Positions 6,301-14,030 of a stretch of DNA of 27,784 nt are shown in pieces. Every line of letters starts with the position of its first letter. Position 1 is the stretch's first letter. The stretch covers positions 1 through 27,784 of the forward strand of contig DATMDV010000214.1 in NCBI GenBank assembly GCA_035557475.1, given 5' to 3'. A model generated the notes under the pieces. That model saw nothing but the letters and a program-made list of their open reading frames with translations. It ran no database searches and had not been told where the DNA came from. Origin of the DNA: JALOLG01 sp035557475. GTDB taxonomy: Bacteria; Actinomycetota; Acidimicrobiia; Acidimicrobiales; Ilumatobacteraceae. The position numbers and the translations under genes were made by a program.

Positions 6301-8415
6301 GTGGAGCTCTCGGGGATCTGGCGTGCGACCGAGGCCGACGACGATCTGCGACGCGGGGCGATCGGTCTCGACACCGACGACAGCGCGTGGGAGGCGATCG
6401 AGGTCCCGGGGCATTGGCGGAACCACCCCAAGTTCGCGGCCAGCGACGGCCCGCTGCTCTATCGCAACCGGTTCACGGCGCCCGCACCCGACGCCGGCCG
6501 ACGCCGATGGGTGACGCTCGACGGGATCTTCTACCAGGCCGACGTCTTTCTCGACGGCGCCTACCTGGGTGACGCCGAGGGCTACTTCATCCCGCACACG
6601 TTCGACATCACGGCGCTGTCGAGGTTCGGCGACGAACACGTGCTCGCCGTCGAGATGGCGTGCACACCCCAGACCGGTGTGCGCAACAAACGCAACATCA
6701 CCGGCGTGTTCCAGCACTGGGATGGCATCGACCGCAACTGGAACCCCGGAGGCATCTGGCGGCCGGTGCGCCTCTACGACACCGGTCCGGTGCGCGTCGA
6801 CCGGTTCCGGGTGCTCTGCCGCGACGCCGATTCGACGCGGGCACATGTGCTCTTCTACGCCCGCCTCGAATGCGACGACCGGCGGCGGGTGCGCGTGCGC
6901 ACGCTCGTCGGCGGCCGACCGATCGCCGAGTCCGAGCGATCGCTCGCGGGCGGGCACAACGACGTCAGCTGGAACCTCGACATCGACAACCCCGCCCTGT
7001 GGTGGCCGCGTTCTCTCGGCGACCAGCCGCTCACGGACATGTCGATCGAGGTGGTGGTCGACGGTGAGGTGAGCGACCGGCGCTGCCGCCGCACCGGGCT
7101 GCGGGAGGTGGCATGGAACGACTGGGGGTGCTCGATCAACGGTGAGCGCCTGTTCCTGAAGGGCGCCAACCTGCTCCCGACGCGAGCCGGGCTCGCCGAT
7201 GCGACACCCGAGATGATGCGACGCGACATCGAGCTGGCGGTCGACGCCGGTCTCGACGTGCTGCGCGTCCACGGCCACATCGCGCCGCGTCCGCTCTACG
7301 ACGCGGCCGACGAGCTCGGGATGCTGCTGATGCAGGACTTCCCGCTGCTGTGGGGCTACGCGAGAAGCGTGCGTTCCCAGGCCGTCGACCAGGCACGCGC
7401 AGCCGTCGACCAGCTCGGCCACCATCCGTCGATCGTGTCGTGGACCGCCCACAACGACCCGGCGGCGGTGGCGATCGGCATCGAAGGCGACAGCGCCCGG
7501 AGTCGGCTGCGGTACCTCGCCGCACACCAATTGCCGTCGTGGAACAAGACGATCCTCGATCGCTGGGTGAAGCGGTCGTTCGAGAGATCCGATCCGACCC
7601 GGCCGTGCATCCCCCATTCCGGAGTGCTCCCCCACCTCCCCCAGCTCGACGGCACCGATAGCCACTTCTACTTCGGCTGGTACCACGGTGATGTCCGCGA
7701 CCTCGACCGCTTGGCGGCCCAGATCCCGCGCCTGTTCCGATTCCTGTCGGAGTTCGGAGCGCAATCGGTGCCGGAGAGCGCCGACTTCATCGATCCGGCC
7801 CAGTGGCCCGAGCTCGACTGGGAGATGCTCGGCGAACGGCACGGACTGCAGAAGTGGGTGTTCGACCTCCGTGTGCCGCCCGAAAAGTTCGCCACGTTCG
7901 ACGAGTGGCGCCACGCCACACAGGTGTACCAAGCCGAGCTCTTGCGCCATCACATCGAGCTGATCCGACGGCTCAAGTACCGCCCGGCCGGAGGCTTCGC
8001 CCTGTTCTCGCTCAACGATCCGGGCCCGGTGGTGTCGTTCAGTGTGCTCGACCACGAGCGCGTCCCCAAGCTCGCCTTCGAAGTCGTGAAGCGAGCGTGT
8101 GCCGCGGTGGTCGTGATCGCCGACCGGCCGCCCGACTTCGTCGCCCCCGGCGACGATCTGCGTCTCGACGTCCACGCCGTCAACGACCTCCACACCGACG
8201 TCGACCCGGCAGTCGTCGACGTCGTCGCCCGCTGGGGCGGAGGCGAGCGCCGGTGGCGATTCGGCGGCGCGGTGCCGGCCGACGAATGCGTGAAGGTGGG
8301 CTCGATCGAGCTCAGCATCCCCGACACGCTCGGCGCCCTGACGATCGAGCTGACTCTCACGGCCGGCGACATCAAAGCGCGGAACAGATACTCGACCGCC
8401 GTCACCGTGCGTTGA
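6301..8415 (+). CDS. Glycoside hydrolase family 2 protein
   Basis: About 704 residues with the GH2 order: jelly-roll sugar-binding domain (about 1-165), immunoglobulin-like sandwich (about 165-275), TIM barrel (about 275-590) and a C-terminal beta domain. Conserved pieces include GIWRPVRLY at the first domain boundary and GAN-L-P at barrel entry. The nucleophile Glu is in LSEFGAQS (about 484). The acid/base position reads WTAHNDP, where beta-mannosidases and exo-glucosaminidases have N-E, so Asp (about 386) replaces Glu. It may act on a beta-linked sugar with altered rate or specificity; the substrate is not predictable. No signal peptide, so cytoplasmic. GTG 6301 is chosen because of the TACGCT hexamer; GTG 6277 is the alternative. 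Confidence 0.85.
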   Translation: MELSGIWRATEADDDLRRGAIGLDTDDSAWEAIEVPGHWRNHPKFAASDGPLLYRNRFTAPAPDAGRRRWVTLDGIFYQADVFLDGAYLGDAEGYFIPHTFDITALSRFGDEHVLAVEMACTPQTGVRNKRNITGVFQHWDGIDRNWNPGGIWRPVRLYDTGPVRVDRFRVLCRDADSTRAHVLFYARLECDDRRRVRVRTLVGGRPIAESERSLAGGHNDVSWNLDIDNPALWWPRSLGDQPLTDMSIEVVVDGEVSDRRCRRTGLREVAWNDWGCSINGERLFLKGANLLPTRAGLADATPEMMRRDIELAVDAGLDVLRVHGHIAPRPLYDAADELGMLLMQDFPLLWGYARSVRSQAVDQARAAVDQLGHHPSIVSWTAHNDPAAVAIGIEGDSARSRLRYLAAHQLPSWNKTILDRWVKRSFERSDPTRPCIPHSGVLPHLPQLDGTDSHFYFGWYHGDVRDLDRLAAQIPRLFRFLSEFGAQSVPESADFIDPAQWPELDWEMLGERHGLQKWVFDLRVPPEKFATFDEWRHATQVYQAELLRHHIELIRRLKYRPAGGFALFSLNDPGPVVSFSVLDHERVPKLAFEVVKRACAAVVVIADRPPDFVAPGDDLRLDVHAVNDLHTDVDPAVVDVVARWGGGERRWRFGGAVPADECVKVGSIELSIPDTLGALTIELTLTAGDIKARNRYSTAVTVR

Positions 8416-8479
8416 TGCGACATTCCGATCGCTCTCGGTGTCGCCTCGTCGATCGCCCGCCGGTGCGAGAATCCTCGTC

Positions 8480-9358
8480 GTGCTGTGGGACGAGGTCGGT
8501 GATGGTTGCTTCCGGCGTCGATATCGACAGTTCGATCTGAACATCGGGGTCGTGCGGGGCAGCGACTCGTTGCTCGTCGTCGACACGCGCGCTGATCTTC
8601 GCCAGGCGGACGAACTGCTCGATGACCTGAGGGCGTTCGGTCGCCCCGTCCGTTGGGTCGTCAACAGCCACTGGCATTTCGACCACGTCTTCGGCAACCA
8701 ACGATTCGTCGAACGTGCCCGCGGCGAGAACTCACTGGGGGCTGACGTGTCGGCCGATCTGGAGCTGTGGGGCCATGCCGACGTCCCGGGCATGCTGCTC
8801 GACAACGAGGCTGAGCTCCGATCGTCGCTGCGGGACTTCTACGGCGAAGAGGCCGGCGACGAGTACGACCGCGTGTCGTTGACACCGCCGGATCACCTCG
8901 TCACCGACAGCGTGGTGCTCGACCTCGGTGACCGCGGTGTCGAGTTGTCGCATCTCGGTCGTGGGCACACGGGGAACGACCTCGTCGTCACGGTGGCCGA
9001 CGTCGACGTCGTCTTCGCCGGTGATCTCATCGAGGAGTCGGGTCCGCCCGCGTACGGTGACGACAGCTTCCCATTGCACTGGCCGACGACCGCGGACGCA
9101 TTGCTGCGTGTGGGTGCGTCGACGTTCGTGCCGGGCCACGGAGATGCGATGACGGCATGGGGCGTTGCGCAGCAGGCAGAGGCGTTGACGATCGTGGCCG
9201 CGCTCATCCGCGAGTTGCACACCGCGGGAGTCGCCGCCGCCGATGCACTCGACGAGGCCGGCGATCGCTGGCCGTTCCCCGTCGAGTCGCTGGCACACGC
9301 CGTCCAGCGCGGCTACGAGTCACTCGGACCGGGGGCGAACGGCTTGTCCGGCCAGTAG
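8480..9358 (+). CDS. Metallo-beta-lactamase-fold hydrolase
   Basis: About 292 residues. The Zn-binding set of the metallo-beta-lactamase superfamily is intact: SHWHFDH (His64, His66, Asp68, His69), His163 in GRGHTGND, Asp182 in FAGDLIE and His220 in VPGHGD. The sequence begins with W-D-E-V-G-D-G-C-F followed by NIGVVRG and LLVVDTR, typical of SoxH-like or other secondary hydrolases rather than true beta-lactamases; no signal peptide is visible. The substrate is unknown. The frame stays open upstream to GTG 8438, but GTG 8480 starts right at the conserved fold and has GAGAAT 7 bases before it. Its 3' end overlaps the convergent SnoaL-like gene by 46 bases. It lies 64 bases after the GH2 gene on the same strand. 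Confidence 0.85.
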   Translation: MLWDEVGDGCFRRRYRQFDLNIGVVRGSDSLLVVDTRADLRQADELLDDLRAFGRPVRWVVNSHWHFDHVFGNQRFVERARGENSLGADVSADLELWGHADVPGMLLDNEAELRSSLRDFYGEEAGDEYDRVSLTPPDHLVTDSVVLDLGDRGVELSHLGRGHTGNDLVVTVADVDVVFAGDLIEESGPPAYGDDSFPLHWPTTADALLRVGASTFVPGHGDAMTAWGVAQQAEALTIVAALIRELHTAGVAAADALDEAGDRWPFPVESLAHAVQRGYESLGPGANGLSGQ

Positions 9359-9696
9359 GCCCACTCCTCGAAGGCCTCGACCCGGCCGTCCTCGTCGAAT
9401 CGAAGGACCCAGAGGTCCCGGTACTCCTGTCGAACCGGTTCCCCGTATCGCACTTCGACGTGCACCACGGCATCTCGACCGTCGACCGCGACGGGCGACG
9501 CGGTCATCGTGAACACGTCATCTTCGTCGTCGATCCAGAACGCCCTGATCGCGGCGTGCCCGACCATCGGATCCTCGTACGGCGACGACTTGTATCGGGC
9601 GCCCGCGCTGAAGATCTCGCCGACGGCGTCGAGATCGCCAGCACGCCACGCGTCTTCGTAGCGGGCAACCCACGTCATCACGTCGTCACGGTCCAT
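9313..9696 (-). CDS. SnoaL-like (NTF2-fold) small protein
   Basis: A 127-residue protein with the NTF2/SnoaL pattern: an N-terminal helix W-V-A-R-Y-E-D-A-W-R-A-G-D-L-D, then F-S-A-G-A-R-Y, G-H-A-A-I-R-A-F-W, and a beta-sheet ending D-G-R-V-E-A-F-E-E-W. Members are small enzymes (isomerases, cyclases, hydroxylases) or ligand-binding proteins; which applies here is unknown. The ATG at 9696 has GGAGGA directly adjacent, too close for ordinary ribosome binding, while CAGAAT lies 6 bases upstream, so a leaderless start is plausible. An in-frame ATG at 9720 inside the tandem repeat would add eight residues. The last 46 bases overlap the convergent metallo-hydrolase gene. Confidence 0.78.
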   Translation of the reverse strand: MDRDDVMTWVARYEDAWRAGDLDAVGEIFSAGARYKSSPYEDPMVGHAAIRAFWIDDEDDVFTMTASPVAVDGRDAVVHVEVRYGEPVRQEYRDLWVLRFDEDGRVEAFEEWAYWPDKPFAPGPSDS

Positions 9697-9702
9697 TCCT
9701 CC

Positions 9703-9750
9703 ATTCTGATGCACGTCCATTCTGATGCACGTCCAGTCTGATGCACGTCC
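9703..9750. repeat. Three tandem 16-bp repeats between divergent genes
   Basis: The unit ATTCTGATGCACGTCC occurs at 9703-9718 and 9719-9734, and with one change at 9735-9750. A further GTCCATTC lies at 9691-9698 inside the SnoaL-like start. On the minus strand each unit carries CAGAAT or CAGACT, resembling the proposed -10 of the SnoaL-like gene. Sixteen bases is about one and a half helical turns. The array sits in the 94-base gap to the crotonase gene and could be an operator or simple slippage. Confidence 0.85.
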
Positions 9751-9790
9751 ACGCCAATGGTGGTCTCGCCGGTCGGTCAGAATGGCCGGC

Positions 9791-10534
9791 GTGGTGTCGA
9801 CGCGCGTGGAACACGACGAGATGGTGGCCGTCGTGACGCTCGCCCATCCTCCCGCCAACGCGATGGACGCGGCGAGCCTGAACGAGCTCGCCGATGTCTT
9901 CGATCGGCTCGCGGACGACGTCGGCGTCGACGCCGTCGTCATCACCGGCGAGGGTCGATCGTTCAGCGCCGGTCTCGATCTCAAGGCCATCCAGCACAGC
10001 TCGCCCGATCACCAGGAGCAGTTGATCGAGGCCCTGAACCGGGCCTTCCTCGCCGTGTACTCGTGCCCGCGACTCGTGGTCGGCGCAGTCAACGGCCATG
10101 CGATCGCGGGTGGGCTGGTGCTCGCACTGTGCTGCGACGTTCGCCTCGTCGCAGACGTCGACCTCAAGGTCGGACTCGCCGAGGTCCGCGTCGGCGTGCC
10201 ATATCCGGTCGGCGCGATCGAAGTGGTACGCCACGAGCTCTCCCCGCCCGCCGCCCGGCGGCTCGTGCTCGGTGGCGAACTGATCGGGCCGCAGACGTGC
10301 GTCGAGCTCGGTGTGTTCGATCGCGTCGTACCGGCGGCCGTCCTCCTCGCGACCGCGCTCGCGGCCGCTCGCGATCACAAACCCCCGATCGGCTACGCGC
10401 GGATCAAGGCCCAGCTCCGCAGGCCGGCGATCATGGCCACGCGTGCTGCGCTCGGCGGACGTGATCCGCTCGCCCGACCGTGGTTGACCGACGAGACGTT
10501 CACTGCCGCCGCGGCGGCGCTGCGTCGATCCTGA
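9791..10534 (+). CDS. Enoyl-CoA hydratase/isomerase (crotonase) family protein
   Basis: About 247 residues with the crotonase fold. The CoA oxyanion-hole segments are present: FSAGLDLKAI and N-G-H-A-I-A-G-G. Of the two catalytic Glu of enoyl-CoA hydratases, the first (in GGG-x-E-L) is Val here (GGLVLALCCD), while the second is kept in GLAEVRVGVPYP. One-Glu members usually act as isomerases, hydrolases or other crotonase-type enzymes, so plain hydratase activity is doubtful. GTG 9791 is favoured because CAGAAT (9778-9783) lies 7 bases upstream and the protein then starts at V-V-S-T-R-V-E-H-D; ATG 9782 inside that hexamer is the alternative. It is divergent from the SnoaL-like gene. Its CoA substrate cannot be named. 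Confidence 0.84.
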   Translation: MVSTRVEHDEMVAVVTLAHPPANAMDAASLNELADVFDRLADDVGVDAVVITGEGRSFSAGLDLKAIQHSSPDHQEQLIEALNRAFLAVYSCPRLVVGAVNGHAIAGGLVLALCCDVRLVADVDLKVGLAEVRVGVPYPVGAIEVVRHELSPPAARRLVLGGELIGPQTCVELGVFDRVVPAAVLLATALAAARDHKPPIGYARIKAQLRRPAIMATRAALGGRDPLARPWLTDETFTAAAAALRRS

Positions 10535-10544
10535 AGAGGACCAC

Positions 10545-10601
10545 ACGATCATCGTCACGGGCAGCATCGACGTCGACGAGGCCGGCCCGATCGAGCTCTG
10601 A
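10545..10601 (+). pseudogene. Possible relic of an antibiotic-biosynthesis-monooxygenase-like gene start
   Basis: After GAAGAGGA, a good ribosome site, the reading frame from 10545 gives T-I-I-V-T-G-S-I-D-V-D-E-A-G-P-I-E-L and then TGA. This looks like the usual N-terminus (M-I-I-V-T-G) of small ABM-domain monooxygenases, with ACG where ATG is expected. The rest of a roughly 95-residue domain is absent. It may be a decayed fragment left by a deletion; chance resemblance is possible as only about 11 residues match. Confidence 0.3.
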
Positions 10602-10656
10602 CATCATGACCGGGTGGCCGAGAGGGTGACGGGACTCGACGATCCGAGGAGGAGCG

Positions 10657-11049
10657 ATGACCAATGACGCAGACGTCGACATCGTGCGCGCCGTCTATGA
10701 AGCGTTCGCGGCGCGCGACGTTACGCGGGTGTTCGAGCTCCTCGATCCGGAGTGCGTCATCACCCAGGATCCGGCGCTCCCGTGGGGTGGTCGCCATGTC
10801 GGTCACGATGGATTCACCGCGTTCGGACTCGCCCTGACCACCGCGATCGACTCGGCCGTGACCACAGAAGCGCTCTACGCAGCTGACGATGAGGTGATCC
10901 AGTTCGGACGCACGCGCGGGACTGCGCGCGCCACCGGAACGACGTTCGACATCCCGGAAGTGCACCGCTGGACGATCCGCGACGGCAAGGTCGTTGCCGC
11001 CCACTTCGCCATCGACACGGCGGCGATGCTCGCGGTGCTCGGCCCATGA
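10657..11049 (+). CDS. SnoaL-like / NTF2-family protein
   Basis: 130 residues with the SnoaL pattern: an opening helix V-R-A-V-Y-E-A-F-A-A-R-D-V, then V-F-E-L-L-D-P-E-C-V-I, W-G-G-R-H-V-G-H-D-G-F and a C-terminal H-R-W-T-I-R-D-G-K-V strand ending A-A-H-F-A-I-D-T. Such proteins are often polyketide-cyclase-like or general ligand-binding enzymes; the ligand here is unknown. The ATG has a strong GAGGAGG ribosome site just upstream. Its stop overlaps the start of the alpha/beta hydrolase in an ATGA, so the two are translationally coupled and probably act together. It is not closely similar to the SnoaL-like protein at 9313-9696 by eye. Confidence 0.83.
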   Translation: MTNDADVDIVRAVYEAFAARDVTRVFELLDPECVITQDPALPWGGRHVGHDGFTAFGLALTTAIDSAVTTEALYAADDEVIQFGRTRGTARATGTTFDIPEVHRWTIRDGKVVAAHFAIDTAAMLAVLGP

Positions 11050-11990
11050 GCTCGCCGGAGCGGGTGGAGTACGACGAGTTCGGTCTGTTCCACGAGAACG
11101 CGGCCGAGTACGGCCTGCCGTTCGACAGGCCGCCGACGGTCCGACGCGAGCACGTCGAGGTCGAGCCAGGGCGGCGTCTGAGCGCACTGGTCTGGGGGGT
11201 GGGAGAGCCCGAAGTGGTGTTGCTCCACGGCGGATCGCAGAACGCCCACACCTGGGACACCGTCGCCATGGCCCTGCGCCCACGGCCGCTGATCGCGATC
11301 GACCTCCCCGGTCACGGACACTCCGACGGCCCCGGTGAGAGGCAGCGCGCCGACCGCTCACCGAGGGGTGCCGCCGACGACGTCGCGGTGGTCGTCCGAG
11401 CGCTGGCACCTCATGCCAGCGGGGTGGTCGGGATGTCGTACGGCGGACTCACCGCCATCGCCCTGACCGAGGCGGCGCCAGATGTCGTGCGCAAGGTGCT
11501 GCTCGTCGACGTGCTGCCCGGGCTCAAGGCCGAGCGCGCCCGCCACATCGTCGACTTCGTGAACGGTCCGGCCACGTTCGGGCGCTTCGACGACCTGTTG
11601 ACCAGGACGATGGAGTTCAATCCGATGCGGAGCATCTCGTCGCTGCGGCGGGGCATCCTGCACAACGCCGTGCAGCTCGACGACGGAAGCTGGGTGTGGC
11701 GTCACTCACGCTGGCGACTCGGCGCGGCCGAGCAGGACCAGTCGATGCCGGACGTCCCCGCCGCGGGCGCGGTGTCCGAGGATCTGTTGGACACCCTCGG
11801 ACGCATCCAGGTCCCGCTGCTCCTCGCCCGAGGAATGCGTCCCGACTCGGTGCTGGGTGACGACGACGAGGCCGAGCTGCTGCGCCGCCTGCCATCGGCC
11901 CAGGTCGTGCACTTCGACGAGGCTGGTCACAGCATCCAAGGCGACATGCCGCTCGAGCTCGCCGCCACGATCCAGACCTTTATTCCCTGA
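11046..11990 (+). CDS. Alpha/beta hydrolase
   Basis: 314 residues of alpha/beta-hydrolase fold. The catalytic triad can be placed: nucleophile Ser131 in GMSYGG, acid probably Asp267 in RGMRPDS, and His295 in EAGHSIQGD; the oxyanion segment is LLHGGSQNAHTW and the strand before the nucleophile follows IDLPGHGHSD. The cap region lies at about 160-245. No signal peptide, so a cytoplasmic esterase, lactonase or C-C hydrolase; substrate not predictable. Its ATG overlaps the stop of the SnoaL-like gene by four bases (ATGA). It converges on the TIR-domain gene after 222 bases. Confidence 0.87.
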   Translation: MSSPERVEYDEFGLFHENAAEYGLPFDRPPTVRREHVEVEPGRRLSALVWGVGEPEVVLLHGGSQNAHTWDTVAMALRPRPLIAIDLPGHGHSDGPGERQRADRSPRGAADDVAVVVRALAPHASGVVGMSYGGLTAIALTEAAPDVVRKVLLVDVLPGLKAERARHIVDFVNGPATFGRFDDLLTRTMEFNPMRSISSLRRGILHNAVQLDDGSWVWRHSRWRLGAAEQDQSMPDVPAAGAVSEDLLDTLGRIQVPLLLARGMRPDSVLGDDDEAELLRRLPSAQVVHFDEAGHSIQGDMPLELAATIQTFIP

Positions 11991-12151
11991 CACATCCGGC
12001 AACAACGGCCGCCGAGTCGCGTCCAGGTCTCACGCGACGATGCCGGCCCCGATCCGTCGCGGCCGACATCGCCTCCGTCGCCTGGAGGTCACGACGTCGA
12101 CGGTACGCCTGTCGGTGGCATCTGTCGATCGATTTCGGTCGAGCCCCCGCC

Positions 12152-12175
12152 ACGGCACGCGTCATGCGATGCCGT
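12152..12175. terminator. Hairpin between convergent hydrolase and TIR genes
   Basis: ACGGCACGC and GCGATGCCGT pair over nine positions with one bulged A and a 5-base loop. It lies in the 222-base gap between two convergent genes, where nothing else was recognised. There is no T run, as is usual for GC-rich actinobacteria. Confidence 0.4.
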
Positions 12176-12212
12176 CGTGGAGAGTGTGGGCCCGCCGCGC
12201 CCCGTTCGGATT

Positions 12213-13364
12213 TCAGGGCGTCCGAGTGGCGGCCGATCGTTCGGCTGCCAGGGGGAACGCCGCCGTGAACATCAGGAGTCCGACCGCGATCTGTAGTCCC
12301 AGCGAGATCCCGGTGAAGATCAGCCCACCGTCGAGGTTGATCGTGCCGACGCTGATGTACGTCTGGGCGAGGAGGTCGGACACCGCTCCCCACCACCACC
12401 AGACGAGGCTGGTCAGGGCGACGCCGAGGACGAGCAGGCTCGACACCTTGCGGACCAGCGGTGTCCCGGCCAGGTTCACCACGACCAGCGCGGCGAAGAC
12501 GACGAGCACGGCGACGAGTTGCCAGCGACGGACGAGGTCACCCCGCGCGCCCCAGCCGATCGGACCGTCTTCGTCGGAGTACAACGAGCCGAACAACGCG
12601 ACCACTCCGGCGAGCAGTGCCAAGGCGCCCAGGATGATGACCAGCCAATCGATCATCGCGACCGGGGAACGGAACGGGTTTCGATCGCTCCGTGTTGCGG
12701 GCTTGGCGGTGGACACCGACGCCGGTCGCAACGCGTCTCGGAGTGCATCGATCTGCTCGGCGACCGACGCGTAGAGGTCGTCGCGCCCGCGGAACGTGCG
12801 CAGCAGCTGGCGGACCTCGGTCCGAGCGGTGTCGTCGTCGCTCTTCAGGCGCAGCCGGTGGAGTACACCGAGCTGTTGTTCGAGCGTCAACGTGTCGCGG
12901 CCGGTGACCTCGTCGCGCAGCGTCGTGAAGTAGGAGCCGGGCAGTGGCGGTGGGGCCGGCTCGGGATCCGGCAGCGGGCGTGCAGGGTCGACCTTGCTCA
13001 ACGCGCGCGACACCGCGATCATGGCGGACTTGCCGCCCGCCCCGTAGCTCACGATCTGATGCTTCGACAACGTCGTCGGAACGACGTAGGGGTCGGTGTC
13101 GGTGAGCTCCACCGGGATGACGGCCCGGTTCAGCGCGTTTGCGTACTCGAGCTCGAGGAGGCAGGCCTCGGAATCGACCGAGGAGGGCGTGACGATGAAC
13201 AAGAACGCATCGCATCCGCGGATCTTGGCCAGGATCTCGTCCCACCAGACCTGACCGCCCGACAACTGCTCGTCCAACCAGACGTCGTAGCCAAGCGCCT
13301 CCACGTCGTCGAGCAACGGACGGATCGTCTCACGGTCGGCTCTGCTGTAGCTCGCGAAGAGCAT
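12213..13364 (-). CDS. Membrane-anchored TIR-domain protein
   Basis: 383 residues. The N-terminus (1 to about 125) is a TIR domain: LFASYSRADR, then G-Y-D-V-W-L-D-E, W-W-D-E-I-L-A-K-I and F-L-F-I-V-T-P-S-S-V-D-S-E-A-C-L-L-E. Glu71, three residues after Cys68, is at the catalytic Glu position of NAD-cleaving TIR domains. A proline-rich linker (126-143) and a helical region follow, then about four membrane helices (roughly 237-262, 281-300, 308-330, 346-373). The TIR domain should face the cytoplasm. Bacterial TIR proteins serve in NAD-depletion defence or signalling; here no defence gene is adjacent, so the role is open. The ATG has GGGGGTGA upstream, and TAATCT at 13383-13388 may be its -10. 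Confidence 0.85.
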   Translation of the reverse strand: MLFASYSRADRETIRPLLDDVEALGYDVWLDEQLSGGQVWWDEILAKIRGCDAFLFIVTPSSVDSEACLLELEYANALNRAVIPVELTDTDPYVVPTTLSKHQIVSYGAGGKSAMIAVSRALSKVDPARPLPDPEPAPPPLPGSYFTTLRDEVTGRDTLTLEQQLGVLHRLRLKSDDDTARTEVRQLLRTFRGRDDLYASVAEQIDALRDALRPASVSTAKPATRSDRNPFRSPVAMIDWLVIILGALALLAGVVALFGSLYSDEDGPIGWGARGDLVRRWQLVAVLVVFAALVVVNLAGTPLVRKVSSLLVLGVALTSLVWWWWGAVSDLLAQTYISVGTINLDGGLIFTGISLGLQIAVGLLMFTAAFPLAAERSAATRTP

Positions 13365-13382
13365 CGTTCACCCCCGGTTTCG

Positions 13383-13388
13383 AGATTA
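13383..13388 (-). promoter_or_regulatory. Possible -10 of the TIR gene
   Basis: On the minus strand TAATCT fits TANNNT and lies 18 bases before the ATG, leaving room for a short leader with the GGGGGTGA ribosome site. No clear -35. It suggests the TIR gene has its own promoter and is not only read from the lipoprotein gene upstream. Confidence 0.3.
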
Positions 13389-13414
13389 CTCAGACGTGTC
13401 GGCTCGGTTCGCGG

Positions 13415-13960
13415 TCACTCGGTCGCCAGCAGCGCATCGAGATCGAACAACGCGAGAACCTCGGCGACCACCCCGTCGAGGTCGGGTCCCTCAGGCGAGC
13501 CGCAATGGTCGACGAACACGTCGATCACCGCCTGGTCCTGCCCATCCAACACCTGTAACTCCTCGGAGGTACCGCCGGCGCATGCCTCCGTGGTGACGTC
13601 GGTGTCGTTCGACAACGCCTCCGATGCGTCGAGCACGCGCTGCCACCGATCGGCGTCGTTCGGCTCGGTGACGTCATGGAGCACGTCGCCGTACGAGTCG
13701 ACCACCAGGTGGGCCGATTCGGAGTCGGCCGTCAGGGTGTAGCTGCGGTGGTACTCGGGCGGGACCGAGGCATCGTTGAACCGGTACACGAGCGTCGCCG
13801 TCGCCGGGTCGACGTCGGTGCCGGCGTCGCCGTTCTCGTCGTCGTCACCGCACGCGGCGAGCAGTGCGGCCGCGGTGACGAACACAATCGCCCACCTCCC
13901 CCGCTGACGAGATCGGGGAACGGATGGTGGAGAGGGGGGTGCGGGCATGAAGGGACGCAC
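13415..13960 (-). CDS. Predicted lipoprotein of unknown function
   Basis: 181 residues with a lipoprotein signal: Arg-rich n-region, hydrophobic W-A-I-V-F-V-T-A-A-A-L-L-A-A and lipobox ending at Cys37, followed by an acidic DDDENGD tether. The mature part has two Cys (in E-A-C-A-G-G and D-H-C-G-S-P) that could form a disulfide, and a D-S-Y-G-D-V-L-H-D-V segment; I recognise no family. It should sit on the outer face of the membrane. GTG 13960 is used because GAGACT lies 6 bases before it; ATG 13948 is the alternative. It is 50 bases upstream of the TIR gene on the same strand, so cotranscription is possible but not shown. Confidence 0.72.
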   Translation of the reverse strand: MRPFMPAPPSPPSVPRSRQRGRWAIVFVTAAALLAACGDDDENGDAGTDVDPATATLVYRFNDASVPPEYHRSYTLTADSESAHLVVDSYGDVLHDVTEPNDADRWQRVLDASEALSNDTDVTTEACAGGTSEELQVLDGQDQAVIDVFVDHCGSPEGPDLDGVVAEVLALFDLDALLATE

Positions 13961-14030
13961 AGCTCCAGTCTCGCGAATCGCTCACCCGACGATCGACCGG
14001 AATCCCGGACACCGAGCGCGTCCGGCGCAG

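Noticed and set aside
6298..8805. A very long open frame on the minus strand opposite the GH2 gene
   Set aside because: It lacks any recognisable domain, is full of composition-driven His/Arg/Val runs, and lies exactly antisense to a well-supported GH2 gene; GC-rich codon use commonly opens such frames.
9313..11049. The two SnoaL-like genes as a recent duplication
   Set aside because: They share only the general fold pattern; I see no stretch of near-identical residues or bases.
12213..13960. TIR protein and lipoprotein as a two-gene anti-phage system
   Set aside because: Adjacency on one strand is the only support; the lipoprotein has no known effector domain and the TIR gene seems to have its own promoter.
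14005..14025. Small hairpin (CCGGAC / GTCCGG) after sdhB
   Set aside because: Only six pairs with a nine-base loop and no T run; too weak to call a terminator in GC-rich DNA.
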